From the NCBI RefSeq assembly GCF_040054535.1, contig NC_090795.1, positions 6,113,501 to 6,177,500 on the forward strand: a stretch of DNA of 64,000 nt, read 5' to 3'. The position numbers and the translations under genes were made by a program. This stretch comes from Antennarius striatus (lineage: Eukaryota; Chordata; Actinopteri; Lophiiformes; Antennariidae). Below the pieces are notes generated by a model, which was not told where the DNA came from, searched no databases, and saw only the letters and a program-made list of their open reading frames with translations. This document shows, in pieces, positions 56,216 to 64,000 of the stretch (position 1 is the stretch's first letter; each line of letters begins with the position of its first letter).

Positions 56216-59179
56216 CTACATCTAACCAATATCTTGTGATTACTGCTGACAATTGCAGATCGGTGCGAAGTCCAGCTCCTCTAAACCTGCTATCTTCCTG
56301 GATTGCGGTATCCATGCCAGAGAGTGGATCTCTCCTGCTTTCTGCCAGTGGTTTGTCAAGGAGGTAAGAAAGATGCCTGGACAGCCATGGCAAACATTTA
56401 CATAAAGACTTGATTAAAGACAAAGACACTGATAAAGACACTGATTATAGCACATAATGTTTTTCTCTTCTTCTTCAGGCTCTGTCCACCTATGGCAGTG
56501 ACCATCAGATGACCAGCCTGCTGGACCAGATGGATGTCTTCGTCCTGCCTGTCTTCAACATCGACGGCTATGACTACTCCCATAAGAGTGTACGCTACAT
56601 CTTCAAGCCAGAGTACATTGTCTGACTCTGTTGGAGGCATGCTGTTCTGGCGATGTTGCAGAACATAGTGATATGTTTATTGAATGTCTGACATGTTTAT
56701 TTTGTCCATTATGGGGACTTCAGTCCAGGATGTGGAGGAAAACTCGCTCCAGGAAATCTGGATCCAGCTGCATTGGAGCCGATCCCAACAGGAACTTTGA
56801 CGCTGGCTGGTGCAGTAAGTGAAGGACGGTTTATATCTTAACTATGGTCCTCAGAATCTGTGCAGCAGAGGCAAAGATATCCTGACCTTTAGTGCCAAAT
56901 ATGAGTCACACATTTCCCAAAATGCAACTTGGCAGAACATTCAATTCAACTAGCAAACAGTTGGATGTTTCAAACTCCACACTTCTAGTTTGGACGGCAA
57001 TCTCTTTTTCTTAACTTGCAGTTTTGATTTGAGACAGATGTCACCCTGATGTCATTCCTGTGACATCACTGTGATTATTTTCGACAACTTAAAGGCTCTT
57101 GGGTTGCTTTGTACTCGTCAGTCGATGATGTAAGAGAAGAGTGAAGATGTACTTGAAGCAGCCCTTGTTTTTTAGAACACATTTGTCCTTGCAGCCCTCG
57201 GAGCCTCCAGCAACCCCTGCAGTGACACCTTCTGTGGGTACAGCCCCGAGTCTGAGATCGAAGTCAAGAATGTTGTCGACTTCATCCGCAGAAACAAATC
57301 CATCATCAAGGCCTACCTCACCATCCACTCCTACTCACAGCTGCTTCTGTTCCCCTACTCCTACACCTACGAGTTGGCTGCTGACCACAGTGAGCTGGTG
57401 AGACATTAGTGTGGTCTATAAATATGAGTACTGTCCATACAGCTGGGAAAAGACAGTGACTTCATTAGCTAACATTGTCAGTCACAGTGGCTTCATAATT
57501 GTTTGTCACGGCAGTGTGTAGAGCAACTAACCCTGACCCTAATATATAAAACATACATAGATATTTTAAATTTGAATCAATTTGATTCATCATTGAACGA
57601 TCATATAAATGTCGGAGTCTCATTTTATAGATTACAGTGACAGCTGATTTTCATATACAATTAGTCAAAAATGTGTTTTGGTACATCTACATTAAATTTA
57701 GATGAAGAAGAAGGTTACTTTAATATTCCCCTTGGGGAAATAATTTTTTCCCTAAGTGAGAGGTAAAGCTGCGGGCAGCTCCTTCTTGGTGTGCCTTGCT
57801 CAAGGGCAAGTCAGCACTGCTCAGGAGATGACCTGGCAACTCTCCATTGCCAGTTCACACTCCAAACGTTTGGTCCACATAGGCCTTGAACCCTCGGGTC
57901 CCCCAGCCCAAGACCTTAGTGGACTGAGCTACTTCTACCCCCAGAGATCACCAGATGTGAGCTGTATAAAATGAAATGCCTTAAGTTAAAGGCAAGCAGC
58001 AAATCAAAACTACAAAAAAATGGTCTGATGTACAAAAAATGTAATAGAAGCCAATTATGACATCTCCAAAGGTGTTTCCAAAAGCTTAAGCAAGAACTCA
58101 CCCAAGTCCCATAATGACTCTTATCTAAAGGACAAACTTAACTGCTGCAAATCATTTACTCCTTTCTCCTTCGCCTGTTTCTCGAGGCTCTTTTGCGTCT
58201 CACTGGGGTGTCCGAGTGCTACACAGTTAACACTCACACCCCTGCTTCAGCTCTCGCACTAACCGAGGCAAATCACACGTCTCTGCCTCACTTTTACTCA
58301 CTTATAATTTAAAATCTCTTCTGACACTTTACAGAACAAAATAAATCAGCGAATCTATCTTAAATCATCTTTCCTCCCAGAAATATAATTTCCTGTTTGT
58401 GGATTACACTGGAGATTTCATTTCCTGTCAGAGGCTTTTTTAACAGTTGTTTGTAATATCAGTAAAAAAAAATTTTTTTTTTTGTTTGAACATGAGCAGC
58501 GAATGATAAAAGCTCCTGGGCAAAATATGTGCATATTTTTTATACTAACTTTTAAATAAAAACACAAAAAGCTGTAGTATTTTTGCAGATACTGAACTTT
58601 GGCTTTGCACAACATGTAATGGAATTGTTTTTCTTTGTCTTGCAGCTGAAGGTTGCTGAGGGAGCCTCCGCTGCTCTGCGCAGTCTGTATGGTACCCGTT
58701 ACACCAGTGGTCCTGGTGCTACAACCATTTGTAAGTGTATTTGTCTCCATAGGGAATGAGTATATTGATAGTGTATGCTCCACTTATAATAATGTGACTC
58801 ATGCTCGGGATGATTTGAGAGTAGAGACCCACAGAGGGAACAAAAGGGCAAGAGACTCTCGTGCAAATAAAAGTATTCCTACCACACAAAGGATTTTCAG
58901 GCGTAATCTTTATATGAAAACAGATTCAAGCTGCCTCAAATCATCAACATATCCAATCCTGAATAACCTCCCTCTCCTTATCTGTCCTCAGACCCTGCTG
59001 CTGGAGGCTCCGATGATTGGGCCTACGACCTGGGAGTGAAGTATTCCTACACCTTCGAATTGCGTGACACTGGTCGTTACGGCTTCCTGCTACCCGAGTC
59101 TCAGATCAAGCCCACATGTGAGGAGACTATGCTGGCCGTCAAGTACATTGCCTCCTACGTGCAGAAGAACCTCTATTAA
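54978..59179 (+). CDS. cpb1: Carboxypeptidase B1 (pancreatic), 11 coding exons
   Basis: Secreted zinc zymogen of family M14 that removes C-terminal Lys/Arg from peptides in the gut. Exons: 54978-55042, 55117-55192, 55442-55566, 55839-55938, 56031-56132, 56259-56363, 56479-56589, 56724-56814, 57195-57397, 58646-58730, 58992-59179. They total 1251 bases in one frame, giving 416 residues (human CPB1 417). Residues 1-15 form a signal peptide. The pro-domain runs to Arg110, and tryptic cleavage before Ala111-His-Ser-Tyr would activate the enzyme. Zinc ligands are His175, Glu178 (HAREW) and His303. Substrate residues are Arg233, Asn250, Arg251 and Tyr355, and the general base is Glu377. Asp362 in Ser-Asp-Asp-Trp (bovine CPA 255) sets basic specificity, which makes this CPB rather than CPA. 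All introns are GT-AG; the exon 7 donor (AGT|GTACGC) is weak. Confidence 0.96.
55640..55810. mobile_element. Mariner-like MITE in cpb1 intron 3
   Basis: A 167-bp element (55642-55808) flanked by TA on both sides. It starts CAGTATTTTCCGCA and ends TGCGGAAAATACTG. The terminal inverted repeats extend to about 27 bases with three mismatches. The interior contains repeats of a 'GCGCCTTATAGTCCAG'-like unit. It carries no coding capacity. TA duplication and CAGT ends fit a Tc1/mariner non-autonomous element, and similar 'ttttccgcactataagg' elements are common in vertebrates. It ends 30 bp before exon 4. Confidence 0.88.
56173..56216. repeat. (TA)n plus T-run in cpb1 intron 5
   Basis: About 14 TA units followed by a run of about 16 T. 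It lies about 45 bp before the exon 6 acceptor, so length changes could affect the branch-point to acceptor region. Confidence 0.93.
57703..57950 (+). mobile_element. Dispersed SINE-like repeat in cpb1 intron 9
   Basis: Starts 'gatgaagaagaagg', then 'ctttaatattccccttgggg', as in the inverted copy at 36302. It continues through 'gtgccttgctcaagggca', 'cagttcacactccaaac', 'ccttgaaccctcgggtcccc' and 'ggactgagctacttctaccc'. The last part resembles a tRNA-type B-box and acceptor region. I recognise this order from common teleost repeats but am unsure of the formal family name. The open frame 57756-57974 crosses it and is not a gene. Confidence 0.7.
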
Positions 59180-59363
59180 AGAGTGGAACTGCCAGGACCC
59201 CTGCCAACTCAGCTCCTCTGTACCAGCCCCCAGCCCCTCCAATCTCCAGCCTGTATCCATGGATACGTGCACCACCCGCCATGTTTCCTCGCTGCGTGTG
59301 ACAGAATGTCAAGATGAGTACAAAACAATAAAATCAATGATCCATCCTCGTATGCCGAATAAA
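59180..59363 (+). terminator. cpb1: cpb1 3' UTR and polyadenylation signals
   Basis: Short 3' UTR with AATAAA at 59327-59332 and again at 59358-59363. The second, followed by a GT-rich stretch (ctttgtgtgtatg), looks the better site. Confidence 0.7.
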
Positions 59364-60590
59364 TTCTTTGTGTGTATGACAACGCAGCATCTTCGTCATC
59401 CGTGAGAATATAGAATAAAACACTGATGTGTGGTGAATGAAATAATGCTCACACTTTGCGGCCCCTCATAGGCTACAAGGCTTCTCTGCTGCCATCATGG
59501 TTCATGAAATAATAGTGAGGTAATGAATTTATAATCTTCCTCCACGAGGTTGGTTTGAACGGTTCAGTCTGTTAAACCTAGACAATGCTTCTCAATCAAA
59601 AAAAAAAAGAAAGCCTTCAAGAAAACAAAAGCAAGCACTAATTTACTGTATCATCCCCCCCTTTGAACCCTGGAGAGCCCCCTTTTTGAGCTGGCACTGC
59701 TCCAGTGATGGAGGCTGGTAGGGTGGGGGTACCAGTCTGTTAAGGATTTTAGGCCAGCAGCGCAGTACGTAGCAACCGCAGAGCACTCTTTGGCAGCGTC
59801 TCCACTCAGACAAGCATCTGCCCAAGTGGAGAAAATAAAGGAGCCAAGGATCAGCGGGAAATCTTATCTGCATGGTTTTACATTTCAGAAGCAGGTCTGA
59901 GAAATATTTCATCAAAAGAATTTGTAAATTAGAGTGTCTGTATTATATACCACATTTAAAAAAAAAAAAATCTTTATATTTGTGTATTTTTTTCATTAAT
60001 AAATATTGTTTCTCAAATAAACATATTGGATAAATAGGCAATAGGCAGATCCCCCTCCCTCTAATGTTCCACCATCCCCAAAAGCGTTTCTGTTCCTCAC
60101 GATCTCAAAATAGCTCTGCAGAGACCACTAAAAATAATTCTCTGTTGTATAACACAGTACAAAAGGACTGGGGGGTGGGGGGAGAAGGACCTCCCCAACT
60201 GCACGTTATTCTTATCACTCTACTGTCATTTTACGTTTTCGCCGCAAGATGGCGACAAAACACCAGCTGTATATTATAGAACACCTTGTTCTGATTACAG
60301 AACATTATTACAGCATCACCATCGACATCCCATCGTCATCACAGGTAAAAAAAATAATTAAATAAATAAATAGCGCCTACAGGCGGTTGTTCGAATGGCC
60401 AAAGCTGCTGTGATGTTTTTGAATGTAAAATTATGTCTCCTATTTTTATTTTTTCCATTTAATCCCCTTGAGATAAACCGTTTCGTATAATGTAACAAAA
60501 CGCACCACTTTTGCCTGAAAAAACAAACAAAAAACAAACAAAAAAAAACCTTTAAATTTAGTCGAATCACTAGTTGAACTCCTTGACCTG
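59364..60590. other. cpb1-gyg1 intergenic spacer; no gene
   Basis: About 1.2 kb without a recognisable exon. In particular it has no carboxypeptidase A motif (HAREW, HSYSQ, FELRD) on either strand. Short A-runs and AT-rich blocks are the only features noted. Confidence 0.7.
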
Positions 60591-60593
60591 CCG

Positions 60594-60787
60594 TGGGAGG
60601 GGGCGTGTGCGTGAAGAGGCTCGTGTTTGGAGCAGGTGGGTGTGTGGAGCCAGTCACGTGACGAGGGGTCTGACCACTGTCACGATGGTATAAATCCACT
60701 CTGTATATTTCAGTCTGTCCTTTTCTCCAGGCAAAGCCGCCGCCGCCGCCTCCCGGCTACACCGTAGCTCCGGCTCTCTCCTCAGTC
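60594..60787 (+). promoter_or_regulatory. gyg1: gyg1 promoter and 5' UTR
   Basis: Contains a GC-box-like GGGAGGGGGCGTG near 60596, the palindrome GTCACGTGAC at 60653-60662 (an extended E-box of USF or TFEB/TFE3 type), and TATAAA at 60689-60694. These are followed by a (GCC)n-rich 5' UTR leading to the ATG at 60788. The order and spacing are those of a typical RNA polymerase II core promoter. Which factor binds the E-box cannot be told from sequence. Confidence 0.7.
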
Positions 60788-63522
60788 ATGGCAGGTATGG
60801 TGACACCGGAACATCTTCAAAACCGCGACTTTCTCGAGTCGTTTGCGACGCGTTTTGGCTGAAGTCCAAGCTAAAACGAAAGTTTTTTTTGGAAGTCAAC
60901 AGTCCGCCGGAATCTGTGGCGTTTTAGGGCGTAACGGTGCGCTTGTGTGAAGATGGCGTCAAAGTGATAAAGTTGTAATAAATGTAGCAGAAAGTACACC
61001 GTGTCGCTACCTGCGTGTTCTTATCTACATGACGGGTGTGGACGTGTCTGGTTCAACATGTATGACGGGATACGGTGGCTCCTGTTAATGTTTGGGTCAT
61101 ACCATTTCTCCAGTAATTCTACAGACCCTTAAAGTTGTTTAAAATTTAAAAAAAAAAAAAAAAAACTCTGGTCATATTCTAATAAAAATTTTATACGGAA
61201 TTAAATGACAAATAATATTAAGTAGAAGCGCTATAAAGGCCACCAGGGCTTATTTTTTGGAAGCGATATGCAGCACTTACTTATAATGGTTCAATCCTAT
61301 ATGTGCAGCAGTCTGATGTGTTTTAACGCTACCTGTGTTTTTTCTTTTAACTTTATTGACTCCAACAAGGTTGTTGTTGTTTTTTTTACATGCATTGATT
61401 TGTCTGTTTAGCAGGACTACTCAAAAAAGTTTTTTTTTGGGGGGGGGGGGGTAGGAAATAATTAAATTGAGGTTAACCTTACCATCATTTTGTTGCTTTT
61501 AAAGGATGCTTAAGCTTTATGAGATGGAGGAAGTTGCAAGGTTATTGCTTAATGATTGCTTAATGGATGTTGTGCAGAAATTGCATCAAGACATCCACTT
61601 ATGGGTTCATACTGTGGCTCAGGTGAGCAGAATGTTTTAAATGTATAATGCTCATGAATGAATTCCTATTGTAAGATTTGATCGAGGCTGACTTGCAGCC
61701 AAGTTCAAATGGGGGATTTAACTGCAGATTCAGTTAGAAATCATGTTTGACAAATATCCATAAGTTACTGAGTTCAAATTAAAGATCGATTTAAAGATAC
61801 TGATGTGATGCCAAATTATAGGAGTCATGAGAATCAAACGATCATGGGACTATTTCTTTAGGAGCGATGATATTATGTGGAAACTGAGATGCTTTGGCAG
61901 AAGTTTGTGCTCTTAGTGCCGCCTTGTTCATGAAGTTTTTCAATGCTGGGTTACTTGGTTGCACCAATTGAAAGGGAGAGGAAGGGGGTGTGGTGGTGTT
62001 TACGGCCTGTGAGACGGAACAAGTCTCCTGGCACCCCGATGGGCAATCCTGCATCATGACTGGCTCGAAATTACAGAAGCCTTTTGTACATGCCGTCGTC
62101 CCTCCAACAGCCGTACCGACTTCATCGTCTCAAAATAATATGTCCTCTCAAAGCGAGTCGTTGTCCCGAAACATGACTTTGCAGGTAGTGACAAATTTTT
62201 TTCCCTCCAAGCGTCAGAGGAGTTGATTTAATAGTCACCGCACTGCACATAAAATTACCTAAATCTTTCTTTTGACACAAATTAGAAATCATCATATTAC
62301 TGGTGGAATGTCAATAGATTTTTTTGACTATTTGAAATTATAGTTGGGTTTAAGCAGATTGTAACATGAACTCGACACTTAGATTAGAGACCAAACGAGC
62401 CACAGAGAAGTACTTCAATTTCCTGAACGGAGTAAAAGCTACTGATTTTATGCTGTTTTTTCCTCGTAACTTGTCAAACATGAGAGACGGGGCTTATTGT
62501 CAAGACTTCTGCAGCACGGTTATGTTGTCAGACAGTCAAGTAATACCCGTCTGACAGACTCAAGCTCGCCACTTTGCACTCAGTGGTAAATACTGGCATG
62601 ACTTGACTTGCTTATTGCACGTTGTCCCCAGATTTTGACAAGTTATTTTGGGAAAATGTGGGATGTCAGCAAGTAGAAAAACCAAAGCCCAAAAGTATGA
62701 TTGACAAAGTAAGGCAATCGTAAAACGGCACATATGTCTTGCATGAGATGAGATGAGAGCTTCAGTAAAGGATCCTGTACAAAGGTCTGTTGTTAAAATC
62801 TTTATTTTTCAAATACAAAATGGGTTGTTTTTTTCTCCCCTTTTCATCTGCAGACCAGGCTTTTGTGACGTTGGCCACTACTGATAAGTACGCCCGTGGA
62901 GCCATGGTTTTGGGCAAGTCCCTCCGCAACCACAACACAACCAGGAAACTTGTGGTACTAATTTGCTCACAAGTGTCACAACCTTGCCGGTAAGATTGCT
63001 TCTAACTCCAACCAGTATCTCTTTGCCTTGCTTTCCATCTGGAATATCGATGTTGTTCTGTTGGGAATCCTCAGGTCTGTGCTGATGAAAATCTTCGACG
63101 AGGTGAGGGTGGTAGACGTGCTGGACAGCGGCGACACGGCACACTTGGCCATGATGAAGAGGCCAGACCTTGGAGTCACCTTCACCAAACTTCATTGCTG
63201 GAATCTCACAAATTACAGTAAATGTGTTTTCATGGATGCAGACACACTGGTAGGTCTGAGTTTGTTTTGTTTTTTGTTTTTTTAGCAAGATTCAGGATAC
63301 CTCCATGTGTGTATGTGTGTGTGAACATGCTTGTGTTTTATTTCTGTCTGTATCTTAAGGTGCTTTCAAATATAGACGACCTGTTCGACAGGGAAGAGTT
63401 GTCTGCCGCTCCTGATCCAGGCTGGCCCGACTGCTTCAACACCGGTGTGTTTGTGTTTCGTCCCTCTGTGCAGACCTTCAAGCAACTGCTTCATTACTGC
63501 ACAGAGCACGGCAGCTTCGATG
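60788..63522 (+). CDS. gyg1: Glycogenin-1, N-terminal exons (runs past the window)
   Basis: Glycosyltransferase family 8 protein that primes glycogen synthesis by glucosylating itself from UDP-glucose in the cytosol, then serves glycogen synthase. Coding exons seen: 60788-60794 (ATG GCA G), 62854-62989, 63075-63249 and 63360-63522. All have GT-AG borders and join in frame for 481 bases, 160 complete codons. The product starts Met-Ala-Asp-Gln-Ala-Phe-Val-Thr-Leu and keeps Lys86-Leu-His-Cys-Trp, the metal-binding DAD motif at 102-104 and Asp-Leu-Phe-Asp-Arg-Glu-Glu-Leu. It ends at the Gly before the expected Gly-Asp-Gln-Gly block. The self-glucosylated Tyr (195 in human) and the rest lie beyond 64000; I found no further exon in 63523-64000. 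The 2.06-kb first intron follows only seven coding bases. Synteny next to cpb1 supports gyg1 over gyg2. Confidence 0.94.
60795..62853 (+). other. gyg1: gyg1 intron 1
   Basis: Begins GTATGG and ends in a pyrimidine-rich tract and CTGCAG. It contains an A-run at about 61148-61164, T-then-G runs (13 G) at about 61431-61451, and an 11-base tandem duplicate near 61544-61565. Open frames inside (61842-62057 minus, 61990-62226 plus) have no recognisable domain. Confidence 0.85.
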
Positions 63523-64000
63523 GTGAGACAAAAATGACGCCTGATGACCTTCTGGTTTTAGGGTGAATCTGCATTTTTCTGTTTTTATATAGACTGAGAC
63601 TGTTCGACATGTGAGGGTATTGCTGATCTCCACGTATTTTATATTTGCAGATACAATGGTTTAGTGAAGGTATGGCATAATATACAGAAATATACTTTTT
63701 CATAATACATCCATACTTTGTCATCAATCTCAGTTTATGGATGAATCTTATGATCATGTTTTTTAGTCGGGCTCAAACATTTTGGCTCCGACCAGCTCTG
63801 AGTCACACTGACTTCTGGGTAACGTGACGTTAAACCAAACTTGTTTGCCTTTTTCTCCAAGTAAGGCCTCTATCAGGCCCGGTGCCTCGACACAAGGCCC
63901 TTCCTGTCAGACGGTCTAGCTATGCTGAGTTATTCTCAGGGGCTTGCTGTGGTCAAGTGAAGGTTAAATTTCAGAGGCCCTCTTCTGCTCAGAACACCAG
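63523..64000 (+). other. gyg1: gyg1 intron 4 (incomplete)
   Basis: Starts with GTGAGA directly after the fourth coding exon. I searched it by eye for the next conserved block (Asp-Gln-Gly-Ile-Leu-Asn) and did not find it, so the intron extends past the window. Confidence 0.75.

Noticed and set aside
57756..57974. 72-codon open frame in cpb1 intron 9
   Set aside because: Lies wholly within a dispersed repeat, and the 11-exon cpb1 model leaves no room for it.
63655..64000. Possible fifth gyg1 exon after the acceptor-like 'atttgcag'
   Set aside because: The following bases do not encode the expected Gly-Asp-Gln-Gly-Ile-Leu-Asn block and soon hit a stop.

Overview
This is vertebrate nuclear DNA, almost certainly from a teleost fish. 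The genes have short introns with GT-AG borders. There are long (CA)n/(TG)n microsatellites and fish-type dispersed repeats, and three recognisable genes lie in an order known from human 3q24 (AGTR1 - CPB1 - [CPA3] - GYG1). No bacterial, plasmid or phage features were seen.

Layout. Bases 1 to about 44000 read as a gene desert: AT-rich, with many stops in all frames. It is punctuated by microsatellites (6212, 20249, 21529, 26687, 29047, 32391, 39306) and dispersed repeats. The repeats are LINE-tail-like copies at 7031, 29285 and 31860, a pair of tRNA-SINE-like copies at 33869 and 34241, a Tc1-like transposase fossil near 36484, and a 5'-truncated non-LTR retrotransposon at 42014-43754. That retrotransposon is flanked by a perfect 13-bp target-site duplication. 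In human, the 5' side of AGTR1 is also gene-poor up to ZIC1/ZIC4, so a regulatory desert is a reasonable inference. Several homeodomain-site-rich blocks could be conserved non-coding elements, but conservation cannot be judged from one sequence.

Bases 44040-46820 hold a promoter-like segment with a CRE palindrome and an ETS site, possibly divergent. Downstream are unusual exon-like open stretches on the plus strand that I do not recognise. This is the best candidate for something undescribed, but the splice phases do not all agree and it may be decayed.

Bases 48360-64000 are gene-dense on the plus strand. agtr1 encodes the type-1 angiotensin II receptor, with one coding exon at 52703-53788 and a probable non-coding first exon near 48360. 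cpb1 encodes pancreatic procarboxypeptidase B, with 11 coding exons at 54978-59179 that join without a break into 416 codons. gyg1 encodes glycogenin-1; its first four coding exons span 60788-63522 and the gene runs off the right edge. The three genes are neighbours by ancestry (conserved synteny), not by a shared pathway: blood-pressure signalling, digestive protease and glycogen priming. No CPA3-like gene lies between cpb1 and gyg1, unlike in mammals.

I found no CRISPR, no operon-like system and no clearly novel molecular machine. The most useful observations are the unrecognised exon-like locus at 44-46.8 kb, the GTCACGTGAC palindrome in the gyg1 promoter, the Asn-to-Ser change at an activation-switch position of the receptor, and the mariner-like MITE inside cpb1 intron 3.
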